From an uncultured Ruminococcus sp. (GTDB lineage: Bacteria > Bacillota > Clostridia > Oscillospirales > Acutalibacteraceae), in the NCBI GenBank assembly GCA_900539465.1, contig UQCF01000012.1, forward strand, positions 1-64,000: DNA of 64,000 nt, written 5' to 3'. The translations under genes were made by a program, and so were the position numbers. Of this stretch, positions 23,003 through 31,610 are shown one piece after another (the stretch's first letter is position 1; each line of letters opens with the position of its first letter). The notes below the pieces were generated by a model. It was not told the origin of the DNA. It ran no database searches and was given only the letters and a program-made list of their open reading frames with translations.

Positions 23003-23854
23003 TTATCTTTTCTGCAATTTTTTTGCAATGCAAAATATTATGAAAATGATTATATTTATAATAACTATCGTTGCGCCCGTGGGCAAGGTGTAGCCTGCCG
23101 GGCTGACATAAACGCACGAAACTCCGAGGCCGATAACAAAGCAGATTACCGAAATAATAACCGAGCTTATCGTCACGCTCAAAAACGATTTAAACACGCG
23201 CATTGAGCTTATCGCAGGGAAGATGATAAGAGCGGAAATTAAAAGCGCGCCCATAACCTTCATGCCCAAAACAATGGTTATTGCCGTGAGTATTGCTATT
23301 ACGGTGTTATAAAGGTTGGTTTTAAGACCGCACGATTTTGTGAAAGACTCATCAAACGTAACGGCAAAAATTTTGTTATAAAACAGCACATACAAAATTA
23401 TGACTGCGGCGCTCAGTGCAATGCTGAGGTATACGTCGCTCTCGGTCATTGTCAGGGGACTGCCGAAAAGATAGTTGCACACATCGGTGTTCATTCCGTT
23501 TGTGAAAGATATTATAACCGTGCCGACGGCGAGCGCACCGGAGGATATTATGCCTATTGCCGCGTCGCCCTTGAGCTTTGTGTTTTCACTCAGCCGCAAA
23601 AGGAAAAATGCCGAAACGACAACTATCGGTATTGAGATATAAAGCGAAGCGTCCGCCAAATTCAGCGCGGCGGCTATTGCCGTTGCACCGAAGCCGACGT
23701 GTGAAAGTCCGTCGCCTATCATAGAGTATCGTTTTAAAACAAGGCTCACGCCCAAAAGTGAGGCGCAAAGAGAGACGAGTATGCCTGCTATCAATGCACG
23801 CTGAACAAAAGTGAAGCCCGCAAAATAAGATAATTGCTCAAAAACATCAGCCAT
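23003..23854 (-). CDS. znuB: Zinc ABC transporter permease (ZnuB type)
   Basis: A 283-residue member of the ABC-3 metal permease family with about eight membrane helices. It shows GMKVMGALLISALIIFPAIS near residue 200 (quoted within the 20-residue limit), the family's hallmark segment, and GLSHVGFGATAIAAAL near residue 50. It forms the membrane channel for zinc (or manganese) with ZnuC and ZnuA. I chose the ATG at 23854, seven bases after GGGAGGG; it overlaps the end of znuC by eight bases. It is the last gene of a zur-znuA-znuC-znuB operon. Confidence 0.88.
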   Translation of the reverse strand: MADVFEQLSYFAGFTFVQRALIAGILVSLCASLLGVSLVLKRYSMIGDGLSHVGFGATAIAAALNLADASLYISIPIVVVSAFFLLRLSENTKLKGDAAIGIISSGALAVGTVIISFTNGMNTDVCNYLFGSPLTMTESDVYLSIALSAAVIILYVLFYNKIFAVTFDESFTKSCGLKTNLYNTVIAILTAITIVLGMKVMGALLISALIIFPAISSMRVFKSFLSVTISSVIISVICFVIGLGVSCVYVSPAGYTLPTGATIVIINIIIFIIFCIAKKLQKR

Positions 23855-24557
23855 TGTCGTGCCCTCCCTTGATGCCGGCAAAGAACGGCGAATTTTTGTA
23901 TTCTTCGGTCGTGCCGAAAAAGTGTGAATTGTGGTTCATATGCAGTATGTGATCTGCAATGCCGAGCACACCGGGTATGTCGTGCGATACCATAATTATC
24001 GCCATGCCGTTTTCGCGGTTAAGCTTTTTTATGGTGCTGTAAAGCTCGGCGGTAACCATGGGGTCAAGACCCGCCACGGGCTCGTCTAAGAGCAAAAGTC
24101 TGTCTGCGGCACACAAAGCCCTTGCCAGCAAAACACGCTGCTGCTGACCGCCAGAGAGCTCGTGATAGCATCTCTTCTTTAAATCTTCAATGCCGAGAAG
24201 ACGAGCGTTCTTATCCGCAAGCGCACGCTCTTTTTTTGTGTAAAACGGACGAAGCCCCATTTTGTTGATACAGCCCGAGAGGATTATTTCGCTCACCGAA
24301 GCGGGGAAGTCCTTTTGAAGCTCGGTTTGCTGCGGAAGATAGCCTATTTCGTTTTGAAGAAGTCCGTCGCCGAATTTAATCTCTCCTCCCGAAAGCTTTA
24401 TAAGAGAGAGTATTGCCTTGACGAGCGTTGTTTTGCCGGAGCCGTTTTCGCCCACAATGCAAAGCGCCTGACCTTTATCAACGCCGAAAGAGAGATTGTC
24501 TATTACCTTTTTGCCGTCATATGAGACGGATATATTTTTACATTCTATCAAAGCCAT
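23847..24557 (-). CDS. znuC: Zinc ABC transporter ATPase (ZnuC type)
   Basis: A 236-residue ABC ATPase. Walker A GENGSGKTTL is at about residues 37-46, the Q-loop in GYLPQQTEL near 75, the signature LSGGQQQRVLLARAL near 135, and Walker B LLLLDEPVAGLDP near 155. It energises metal uptake through ZnuB. Its start codon directly follows the znuA stop, so the two are translationally coupled. The metal is assigned from its histidine-loop binding protein and Fur-family neighbour rather than from this protein itself. Confidence 0.9.
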   Translation of the reverse strand: MALIECKNISVSYDGKKVIDNLSFGVDKGQALCIVGENGSGKTTLVKAILSLIKLSGGEIKFGDGLLQNEIGYLPQQTELQKDFPASVSEIILSGCINKMGLRPFYTKKERALADKNARLLGIEDLKKRCYHELSGGQQQRVLLARALCAADRLLLLDEPVAGLDPMVTAELYSTIKKLNRENGMAIIMVSHDIPGVLGIADHILHMNHNSHFFGTTEEYKNSPFFAGIKGGHDNG

Positions 24558-25496
24558 TTATTTTAACGCCTCTTCTATATTTTTAAGGTTTTGTTTCATA
24601 AGGGTTATATAAGTAACTCCGTTTTCAAAATCTTTTTTTGAAACATTGTGGCAGGAGTGAAGCATGAGCTTCTTTGCCCCGGTTGCCTCGCACAGGGTGT
24701 CGGCAACCTTTTGTGATGAAAATTCGGTGTAAAAAACCGCCGTCGTGCCTGTTTCTTTGATTTTTTTATCCAAAAACGCTATCGTTGCCGCGCTCGGGTC
24801 GCTCTCTGTTGAGCAGCCGGGGAATGCCGCGTAATACTTAAAGCCGTATTCCGCCTCTAAATATCTGAAAGGAAAACGGTCGGCAACTATGAGTGTATCG
24901 TTTGGTGTGAGAGCTTTTCTGTAAAGCGCGTCAAGCGAAAGCAGCTCTTTTTTATATTCTTCAAAATTTTGGGTGTATTTATCTTTGTTTTGCGGGTCGG
25001 CAGAGCAGAGCTTGTCTTTTATTTTTTCACTTATCAAAACAGCGTTCACGGGAGAAGTCCAAACATGCTCGTCATTTTCACCGTGCGCCTCTTCGTGCGA
25101 ATCATGCGAATGGCGCATACCCTCGATATCTTCTTCGCCCAAAAGCTCAACGCAGTCGGTCATTTTGAGGGTGTTGATTTCGCCGCTGTCAAATGTTTCA
25201 AGCAGCGATTCAACCCATTCGTCAGATTCACCGCCGAGATAGATAAACAGGTCACATTCTTTGATTTTTGCCATGTCCCTGACTCCCGGCTCATATGAGT
25301 GCGGCTCTGTGCCGGGGGTTATGAGCATAGATACTTCGGCGCCGTCAACTCCCTCGCAAATTTTTTTCGCAAAGTCATATGACGGAAAGATGCTTGATAT
25401 AACACTGATTTTGTCACCGCTCGGTCTTATGTCGGCGCAGGCTGTTAGAGAAAACAGAATTACGGCGGCAAGCATTAAAGATAAAAATTTTTTCAT
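24558..25496 (-). CDS. znuA: Zinc-binding lipoprotein of an ABC transporter (ZnuA type)
   Basis: A 312-residue solute-binding lipoprotein with signal and lipobox LFSLTAC (acylated Cys near residue 19). Metal ligands and the zinc hallmark can be seen: PGTEPHSYEP near 60, a histidine-rich loop HSHDSHEEAHGENDEH near 128-143, and ADRFPFRYL near 205, where many ZnuA proteins have a histidine in place of this Asp-Arg. The histidine loop favours zinc over manganese. I chose MKKFLS at 25496, which overlaps the regulator's stop as ATGA, over an upstream in-frame start. It works with ZnuC and ZnuB encoded downstream. Confidence 0.9.
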   Translation of the reverse strand: MKKFLSLMLAAVILFSLTACADIRPSGDKISVISSIFPSYDFAKKICEGVDGAEVSMLITPGTEPHSYEPGVRDMAKIKECDLFIYLGGESDEWVESLLETFDSGEINTLKMTDCVELLGEEDIEGMRHSHDSHEEAHGENDEHVWTSPVNAVLISEKIKDKLCSADPQNKDKYTQNFEEYKKELLSLDALYRKALTPNDTLIVADRFPFRYLEAEYGFKYYAAFPGCSTESDPSAATIAFLDKKIKETGTTAVFYTEFSSQKVADTLCEATGAKKLMLHSCHNVSKKDFENGVTYITLMKQNLKNIEEALK

Positions 25497-25894
25497 TTTG
25501 TTGCCTTTCTGCAATTTTTGCAATAGCCGTAAAGCGTGGTGTTGGTGTTGTCTACCAAAAAATCGAAGTCTTTTTCAATGCTGTCCTCCGCACTTTTTAA
25601 AACAGGGGAATTTATGTGAAAAAGCTCGCCGCAGCCTATGCACTTCATATGAAAATGGTCACATTCTCCGCAGGGGTTATATTGATATGTGGGTCCCGAG
25701 CCGGGTGAACTAAACTTTTTGATTGTGCCGTCTTTCACAAACTGAGACAGTGCGCGGTAGACCGTTGCTTCGCCGATGTTTATATTTTTATCCGATATTA
25801 TCTCACGCGAGGTGAAGCATTTGCCGGGGTTGCTCTTGAATAAATCGAGCAAGGTTTGTTTTTGCTTCGTATGATATGATTTTTCTTCTTTCAT
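25493..25894 (-). CDS. zur: Fur-family metal regulator, probably Zur
   Basis: A 133-residue Fur-type repressor. The winged helix holds REIISDKNINIGEATVYRAL near residues 35-54. The structural zinc site is CGECDHFHMKCIGCG together with YGYCKNC at the C terminus, giving the CxxC pairs of the family. It is the first gene of the znu operon, overlaps znuA by four bases, and sits behind a perfect palindrome that covers the promoter. Zinc-dependent self-repression follows from that context; PerR or Fur specificity is less likely but not excluded. I chose the ATG at 25894 because GGAG lies eight bases before it, and the longer frame would start inside the -35. Confidence 0.85.
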   Translation of the reverse strand: MKEEKSYHTKQKQTLLDLFKSNPGKCFTSREIISDKNINIGEATVYRALSQFVKDGTIKKFSSPGSGPTYQYNPCGECDHFHMKCIGCGELFHINSPVLKSAEDSIEKDFDFLVDNTNTTLYGYCKNCRKATK

Positions 25895-25900
25895 AAAAAT

Positions 25901-25935
25901 TACTCCAATTTGATAGTTACTATCAAATTGGAGTA
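25901..25935. promoter_or_regulatory. Perfect 35-base palindromic operator (Zur-type)
   Basis: Two 16-base arms (25901-25916 and 25920-25935) are exact reverse complements around TTA. The core TTTGATAG-TTA-CTATCAAA has the Fur-superfamily form. On the minus strand it spans from the -10 to the ribosome binding site of zur. As RNA it would also form a very stable hairpin hiding that site. Confidence 0.85.
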
Positions 25936-25960
25936 TATCACAATGTTTAATTTTTTGCAA
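25932..25960 (-). promoter_or_regulatory. Sigma-A promoter of zur-znuACB
   Basis: On the minus strand TTGCAA (25960-25955) and TATACT (25937-25932) are 17 bp apart. The -10 overlaps the outer end of the palindrome. Confidence 0.8.
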
Positions 25961-25967
25961 GAGTAAA

Positions 25968-27140
25968 TTATTCCTTCGCTAAAAAGTCCGTTGCGGCTTT
26001 TAACTGAGCGTCGGTATCGTTCTCGGTGTTTGAGACAGCGAGATTCGGCTGAAGCCCGACATTTTCAAAGGTTTCGGTTATATAGGGCTTCACCTTTGCA
26101 ACGGTGAGGATAACTCCGCCGCCGTCCGAGAGGGCAAAAGATTCTTGCACGTTTGCGTTGCCTGCCGTTTTTTCGCCTATCAAAGACGCTACGCCGAAAT
26201 CACGCAAGTCACAGGCAAAAAGCTCGCCGCAGCACTCGGTTTCTGCATTTATAAGCACTGCCATTTTTACCGAGCTTATGCACGATGCGTTGGAGGGATA
26301 GTAGGTCTCTTCGCCGTTTTTATCAATAACGGTTGCAAGTGCGCCGCTGCCCTCGCTTGCTATGGGCACAAGGAGCTTGAGCGTTTCTGCGGTGTATTCG
26401 ACCGTGCCGGATTTTGTGTTTCTCACATCAAAAATGATGGAAGTAACGTCTTTGCCGAGTGAATCCAAAACCTCTTGAAGCTGTGATGCCGTGTTCGCAT
26501 AAAAGCCGTCTATTTTTATATATGTTACGTCTGACCCGACCTGCTTTGAATGAACCGACCTTGAAGAGTAGCCCATCATAACAGACACGTTCTTTTGGCT
26601 GTTATCACGAATATAGGTTATTTTTATGCTTGTTAGTTTGTTGCCGCTGAGGCTGTTTAAAAGCTCTGCATAATTCTCGGATGTGACGGCTTCACCGTCT
26701 ATAACCGAGAGCAGGTCGCCCTCTTTTATCCCCGCTGCGGCGGCAGGGGAGTTCTCAAAAACAGAGGTTACCATAATATATCCGCTGTCAGAGTCAAATG
26801 TGGCGTTGATGCCTATGCCGTTTATCTCGCCCTTTATAGAAGAAACATATGCGCTGTATGCACTCGGAGAGAGATAGTGGCAGGAGCTGTCGCCGAGGGA
26901 CTCAACATAGCCGGAGAGAAGCCCCGTGTTGCGCGAGGATTCGGATACCGTGCCGTAATAATTCTCACGCACAACCGAATCAAGTTCATCAACAAGGGCA
27001 TATGCCGATTGTCTGTCCTGCAGGTTTGATATGAGTCTGTTATAAATCCGCTGGGAGACGGACATTGTAATTGCGAAAGTTGCCGTTACAAAAGCGATAA
27101 CTATTGCAACGGCAACACCCAGTGAAATCTTTTTATTCAT
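25968..27140 (-). CDS. S41 (CtpA-like) protein with lost catalytic residues
   Basis: A 390-residue membrane-anchored protein: one N-terminal helix (residues 8-29), a PDZ domain (about 95-190) and an S41 peptidase fold (about 200-365). The fold is recognised by YIKIDGFYANT, IIFDVRNTKSG and LIGEKTAG. Aligned to E. coli Prc/Tsp, the SASAS block that holds the nucleophile reads TECCG (301-305), so the serine is Cys303. The lysine 25 residues later is Asn328, and the usual Asn-x-Gly-Gly is degraded. It is probably a pseudoprotease or scaffold. It lies 22 bases after the M23 hydrolase gene in the ftsEX operon, with an AGAA-type GGAGAA ribosome binding site. Confidence 0.85.
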   Translation of the reverse strand: MNKKISLGVAVAIVIAFVTATFAITMSVSQRIYNRLISNLQDRQSAYALVDELDSVVRENYYGTVSESSRNTGLLSGYVESLGDSSCHYLSPSAYSAYVSSIKGEINGIGINATFDSDSGYIMVTSVFENSPAAAAGIKEGDLLSVIDGEAVTSENYAELLNSLSGNKLTSIKITYIRDNSQKNVSVMMGYSSRSVHSKQVGSDVTYIKIDGFYANTASQLQEVLDSLGKDVTSIIFDVRNTKSGTVEYTAETLKLLVPIASEGSGALATVIDKNGEETYYPSNASCISSVKMAVLINAETECCGELFACDLRDFGVASLIGEKTAGNANVQESFALSDGGGVILTVAKVKPYITETFENVGLQPNLAVSNTENDTDAQLKAATDFLAKE

Positions 27141-27162
27141 TCAAGATTCTCCGGTAATAATT

Positions 27163-28497
27163 TTATTTGTGAACGTATGAGGCGGGGTTGTATTTGTTAC
27201 CTGCACCGTCTCTTATTTCAAAGTGGCAGTGGTTGCCTGTGGCATAACCTGTTTGACCGACATAGGCTATGACCTGACCTTGGCTGACGTGCTGACCGGT
27301 GCTGACGGCAAGGCCGCTGCAGTGACCGTAAAGCGAGTATGTGCCGTCGCCGTGGTTAATCATAAGGTGAATACCATAGCCCGTAGTGTTGTGTTTGGTA
27401 TAGAATACCGTACCGGATTTTGAAGCTACAATGTTTGAACCGCCGGGAGCCGCAATGTCAAGACCGCTGTGATACTTGGTTTTGCCCGTTGCGGGGTCAC
27501 GTCTGTATCCGTAGCCGGAGCTGATGTATGAGCTGCCTGTGGGAACAGGCCACATCCAGCCGCTTTTGCTTATTGTGCCCGATGTTCCGCCGCCACCGGA
27601 GGAACCGCCCGATGAGCCGCCGCTTGAAGAACCGCTGTGGTTTTTGTTGCCGGAGGAGGAGTGGTTCTTTTTGTTCTCAGCCTCGGCTTTTTTAATTGCG
27701 GCAACGATGTCTGCCTGTTCTTCTTTGTAGCCTTCAATATCATCATGCAGCTCTTCAATGTCGCTGTTTACGCCGTAGAGAATTTCATCAACCTTTGCGG
27801 ATTTTGCTTCAATATCGTCAATAAGGTCGTCATACTCTGCCTTTGAGGCGTCAAGTTCAATCTTTTTGGCACTGAGCTCTGTCTTTTTAATCTCTGCATT
27901 TTCTTTCTTTTCGGAAAGGTCTGATTTGAGCGACTCGGCTTCGGTTATTTCGTCGTTGAGCTTGTCAACAAGCTCCTGGTCGTTGTCGGTAACGCGCTTG
28001 AACATCTCAAGTCTGTTGAGAAGCGATGAAAGGTCGCCGGATTCAAGAAAAATTTCAAGAAGCGACGCCGAACCCGACATATAGTTTGCACGCATACGTT
28101 CACAGAAAAGGTCAACCGTTTCTGAAATGTTGTTGTTCATTGTTTCAAGGTTCTTTTCTGTCTCGTCTATCTGATTGCCGAGAGATTTAATCTCGCCCGT
28201 GAGCGAGCTGACGCGCGTGTCAATATTGTCTTGCTGCTGCTGAATAACATAGACTTTTGATGTGAGGTCGGAAAGCTGAGACTGAAGCTTGTTTGCAATG
28301 GCTTTTTGCGAAGCCTTTTCTTTCTCAAGCTGATCGATCTCTTTTTGTGCGGCACTGATTTTTGAGTTTATATTTGCCTTTTGCTGTGCAAGCGTTGCGG
28401 CAGATGCCGTGGGGGAAAGTGCAAATATGCTCGTGAAAATCATTGCGAGTGATATAAGAAGACTGACAAGTCTTGAAATCTTATTCGTTTTCTTCAT
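27163..28497 (-). CDS. Coiled-coil M23 murein hydrolase of the FtsEX system (EnvC/PcsB-like)
   Basis: A 444-residue secreted protein. After a signal peptide (cleavage near ASA-A, residue 33) comes a long coiled coil (about 35-270), a Ser/Gly-rich linker (about 285-310) and a LytM/M23 domain. The zinc ligands His343, Asp347 and His425, with His392, are all present in HSGLD, LYGHCS and HCHFE. It should therefore be an active endopeptidase, unlike E. coli EnvC. FtsEX partners of this layout are held inactive by the coiled coil until ATP-driven FtsX movement frees them. The gene overlaps ftsX by 17 bases, with GGGAGGAG six bases before its ATG. Confidence 0.92.
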   Translation of the reverse strand: MKKTNKISRLVSLLISLAMIFTSIFALSPTASAATLAQQKANINSKISAAQKEIDQLEKEKASQKAIANKLQSQLSDLTSKVYVIQQQQDNIDTRVSSLTGEIKSLGNQIDETEKNLETMNNNISETVDLFCERMRANYMSGSASLLEIFLESGDLSSLLNRLEMFKRVTDNDQELVDKLNDEITEAESLKSDLSEKKENAEIKKTELSAKKIELDASKAEYDDLIDDIEAKSAKVDEILYGVNSDIEELHDDIEGYKEEQADIVAAIKKAEAENKKNHSSSGNKNHSGSSSGGSSGGSSGGGGTSGTISKSGWMWPVPTGSSYISSGYGYRRDPATGKTKYHSGLDIAAPGGSNIVASKSGTVFYTKHNTTGYGIHLMINHGDGTYSLYGHCSGLAVSTGQHVSQGQVIAYVGQTGYATGNHCHFEIRDGAGNKYNPASYVHK

Positions 28498-29404
28498 AAG
28501 TGACTCCTCCCTGCTCTTTAAGATATCTCTGAATAGAAACCATACTGCCCACTACGCCGGAGAGAACGCCGATGATAAGGAATGCCGCGAGAAGTACAAA
28601 GACATACTCTCTGAACGGAACAAGCGTACGGCCTATTCCCATAACGCTGCCGAGCATTGAGGCGATGGATTTTTTGGCTACTTCATAAAGTCCGCCGACT
28701 GCGGCAAGCGAAAGACCTGCCGATATAACGCCGAGAATCATACCCTCTATAACAAACGGCCAGCGAATAAATCCGTTTGTTGCGCCGACCGATTTCATAA
28801 TGCTTATCTCAAGTCTGCGGCTGAACATGGTTATTCTGACTGTGTTTGATATGATAAAGAGCGAAACAAGCATCAAAAGAATGATAATGCCTACGCTCAG
28901 GTATGTGACCGAGGTCCTGATGTTTATAAGAGTGCTCGCAAGGTCTTTGTTGTCTCTTATGCTCTCAACATTTTGGAGCTTTTCTATCTCTTTTGTGGTG
29001 TCGTCAAATTTTTCCATATCCGTTACCCTTACTTTATAAAGGTCAGGCAGGGGATTTTCAACACCCTCAAAATATGTTGCGTCCGTGCCGAGCTCCTGAA
29101 GCTGCTGCTTAAAAGCAGTCTCTTTGTCAACAAAGTCACAGCCTGCAACATTGTCGAGTGATTTAAGCTCTGCGCCGAGTTTTTCGGTTGCCGCTTCGTC
29201 CGCAGTCTCTGAAACATAGACCATGATAACGTTGCGGTCTTCGATACTGTCAATAAACTGCTGAATGTTGACAAGTATCATAAACGCGGAGCCTATCATT
29301 ATAAGGCAAGAGAGCAAAACGGCAATTGAAGCTATTGACATGAGCCTGTTTGCCCAGATGTTTCTGAATCCCTCTTTGGTAAGAAAGCCGAAACTTCTTC
29401 TCAT
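28481..29404 (-). CDS. ftsX: Cell-division ABC permease FtsX
   Basis: A 307-residue permease with the FtsX layout: short cytosolic start, one membrane helix (about 20-45), an extracytoplasmic domain (about 46-175) and three more helices in the C-terminal half. The conserved MFSRRLEISIMKSVGATNGF motif lies near residue 205, and FRNIWANRLMS near residue 12. With FtsE it transmits ATP-driven movement to the M23 hydrolase encoded next. It overlaps ftsE by ATGA and the hydrolase gene by 17 bases, indicating fixed stoichiometry. Confidence 0.96.
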   Translation of the reverse strand: MRRSFGFLTKEGFRNIWANRLMSIASIAVLLSCLIMIGSAFMILVNIQQFIDSIEDRNVIMVYVSETADEAATEKLGAELKSLDNVAGCDFVDKETAFKQQLQELGTDATYFEGVENPLPDLYKVRVTDMEKFDDTTKEIEKLQNVESIRDNKDLASTLINIRTSVTYLSVGIIILLMLVSLFIISNTVRITMFSRRLEISIMKSVGATNGFIRWPFVIEGMILGVISAGLSLAAVGGLYEVAKKSIASMLGSVMGIGRTLVPFREYVFVLLAAFLIIGVLSGVVGSMVSIQRYLKEQGGVTYEENE

Positions 29405-30387
29405 TGCTCGTCACCGCCTTTCTCTGCATTGTCAAGATAAACGCGGTAATTCTCATTGTCGCCGAGAATGGCGTTTAAATAGTCGTTATCCGCAGCTTTT
29501 TTGTCTGCCGCTTTTTCTTCTTCGGCAGGCTGAGCCTCCGGCTTGATATTTTCTTTAATCTCTTCCTTTTCTTCTGCCGGTTTAACGGGAGATTTGAGGT
29601 CTTCGTCCTCAAACACCGAGTCGTTCTTTTCTTTGCGGAATCTTCTGCGTTTTATAAAATCTTTGCGCGAGTTTTCTACGCCGGGCAGGTGAGCCATAGA
29701 TGCCTCGGGCATCTGACCGTCTATTACATTGCCGTCGGATACTACCTGACCGGATTCAAGCACGATAACGCGCTTATCAAACTTTTTAACAAGCTCATGC
29801 TCGTGCGTAACCATAATAACGGTTGTGCCTGCCTCGTTAAGTCTTGTGAGAAGTTCAACTATCTCCATTGACATCTGCGGGTCAACGTTGCCGGTGGGCT
29901 CGTCCGCAATGATAATTTCTGCATTGTTTGCGAGTGCTCTTGCAAGGGCAACACGCTGCTGCTCACCGCCCGAAAGCTCGTTCGGCATACAGCGCGCCTT
30001 TGAGGCAAGGCCGACTATGCTGATAACGTATGGCACGCGCTTGCGAATTTCTTTTTTTCTTGCGTTTACAACTCTCATTGCAAAGGCAACGTTGTTGTAA
30101 ACGTCCATTGTGGGTATAAGACGGAAGTCCTGAAAAACAATTCCCATATTTCTGCGGAAGTAGGGGATTTGTCTTTTTTTCATTTTTACAAGGTCATAAT
30201 CTTTGATTTTTATAGAACCGGAGGTCGGAACCTCTTCGCGCATCATAAGTTTAAGAAATGTGCTTTTTCCTGCTCCGGAAGCACCTACGACAAACACAAA
30301 TTCGCCTTTTTCGATTTTTATGTTGACGTTGTTGAGTGCTTTTGTTCCGTTAGAATAAACTTTTGATACATTTTTAAATTCGATCAT
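29401..30387 (-). CDS. ftsE: Cell-division ATPase FtsE with a long acidic C-terminal tail
   Basis: The first 225 residues are a normal FtsE: Walker A GASGAGKST (35-43), signature LSGGEQQRVALARAL near 138, and Walker B IIIADEPTGNVDP near 160. The protein continues to residue 328, whereas FtsE usually ends near 230. The extra 95-100 residues begin with a basic patch (FIKRRRFRKEK) and become rich in Glu, Ala, Lys and Pro with no recognisable domain, so the tail is likely disordered and may bind another division or regulatory protein. A GGGAAAG ribosome binding site precedes the start, 64 bases after the PucR-like gene. Confidence 0.93.
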   Translation of the reverse strand: MIEFKNVSKVYSNGTKALNNVNIKIEKGEFVFVVGASGAGKSTFLKLMMREEVPTSGSIKIKDYDLVKMKKRQIPYFRRNMGIVFQDFRLIPTMDVYNNVAFAMRVVNARKKEIRKRVPYVISIVGLASKARCMPNELSGGEQQRVALARALANNAEIIIADEPTGNVDPQMSMEIVELLTRLNEAGTTVIMVTHEHELVKKFDKRVIVLESGQVVSDGNVIDGQMPEASMAHLPGVENSRKDFIKRRRFRKEKNDSVFEDEDLKSPVKPAEEKEEIKENIKPEAQPAEEEKAADKKAADNDYLNAILGDNENYRVYLDNAEKGGDEQ

Positions 30388-30451
30388 TCGCTTTTTTCAC
30401 TTTCCCTTTCCGGAATATGGCGTAAAGCCAAAAGTCCTTATTTGCGAAACA

Positions 30452-31537
30452 TCAATATTTTACGGGGTTGGCGTCAAGATATTTCTTGACCATGAGAGCT
30501 ACTTTGAATACGATGGCGTCGTCAAATTCTCTGAGGTCAAGACCTGTGATTTTCTTGATTTTTTCAAGTCTGTAAACGAGCGTGTTCCTGTGAACAAAAA
30601 GTTTACGCGAGGTTTCGCTTACGTTGAGGTTGTTTTCAAAGAAACGCTGAATTGTAAAGAGCGTCTCTTGGTCGAGGCTGTCAATAGAGCCCATCTTAAA
30701 CACTTCGTGAAGGAACATTTCGCAAAGTGTGGTAGGCAGCTGATAAATAAGTCTTGCAATGCCGAGACTGTCGTAGCTGACAATGGTCTTTTCGGTGTCA
30801 AACACTTTGCCGACCTCCAGCGCAACCTGAGCTTCTTTAAATGACCTTGCAAGGTCTTTTATGCTTACTACCGTTGTTCCTATGCCGATAACGGCGTGAG
30901 TATAAAGCTCGGTGTTCAAAGAATCCGCAATAGAACGCGCGAGCATCTCAATATCTTTTGTGGCAATGCCTGTTTTTACATCTTTAACAAGAGCAATGTC
31001 GGTTTCGTTTATGTTTATAACAAAGTCTTTTGTTTTGTCGGGGAAAAGGTTCTGTATAACGTCAAAGGTTGATGCATCGGTCTGGTCGGGGACTCTGATA
31101 AGCAAAACAACGCGAGTCATTTCGTTGTTGAAACGCAGCTCTCTTGCTTTGAGATAGATGTCACCGGGCAGAATGTTATCGAGAATAACATTTTTAATAA
31201 ATATGCCCCTGTCATATTTTTCATCAAAATACTGTTTCAGATTGCTGAGAGTAACCGCACAAAGACCCGCGTATTTTTCTGCAAGCTCGTCCTCTCCGTC
31301 AATAAAGACCGCATATTCGGGGTGAACCTGATTGCCGAACGCTTTATAAGTCATAGAGCCGACAATAACAGCGTCGCTTGCACCGAATACTTTTGCCGCC
31401 GCCTCCGAAGCAACCTCGCCTATTTTGCCGAGTTCGCTGCAGGATATAACGGTTCCTGTCTCGTCGATAATACCAACAGTTCTGTCAATGGCAGAACGCA
31501 TTTGATGTATTACTCCCTGAAAAAGTCTGTTTGACAT
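30452..31537 (-). CDS. PucR/CdaR-family transcriptional regulator
   Basis: A 361-residue regulator. The N-terminal 135 residues look like a CdaR sugar-diacid/GAF-like sensor, the middle is a GGDEF-like fold common in this family, and the C-terminal PucR helix-turn-helix shows FFENNLNVSETSRKLFVHRN (near 305-325), then TLVYRLEKIKKITGLD. Relatives are single-component activators responding to small metabolites. Its gene is first in the run leading into ftsEX, with only 64 bases between and no terminator, so it may be cotranscribed with the division genes. A palindrome in its own leader suggests self-control. The ligand is unknown. Confidence 0.87.
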   Translation of the reverse strand: MSNRLFQGVIHQMRSAIDRTVGIIDETGTVISCSELGKIGEVASEAAAKVFGASDAVIVGSMTYKAFGNQVHPEYAVFIDGEDELAEKYAGLCAVTLSNLKQYFDEKYDRGIFIKNVILDNILPGDIYLKARELRFNNEMTRVVLLIRVPDQTDASTFDVIQNLFPDKTKDFVININETDIALVKDVKTGIATKDIEMLARSIADSLNTELYTHAVIGIGTTVVSIKDLARSFKEAQVALEVGKVFDTEKTIVSYDSLGIARLIYQLPTTLCEMFLHEVFKMGSIDSLDQETLFTIQRFFENNLNVSETSRKLFVHRNTLVYRLEKIKKITGLDLREFDDAIVFKVALMVKKYLDANPVKY

Positions 31538-31569
31538 AGATACAATCTCTCCTCACTTTTAAACAAATG

Positions 31570-31595
31570 GTGCATATTGTTTGGGTAATATGCAC
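31570..31595. promoter_or_regulatory. Inverted repeat in the PucR-like gene leader
   Basis: GTGCATATT (31570-31578) and AATATGCAC (31587-31595) are exact reverse complements with an 8-base spacer. The repeat lies 9-35 bases downstream of the expected start of transcription, so bound protein would block elongation; it could also form a hairpin. Confidence 0.6.
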
Positions 31596-31610
31596 AATCC
31601 GACAATCTAC

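Noticed and set aside
25895..25960. Longer start for the Zur-like regulator
   Set aside because: The frame would begin with a TTG inside the promoter -35 and run through the operator palindrome.
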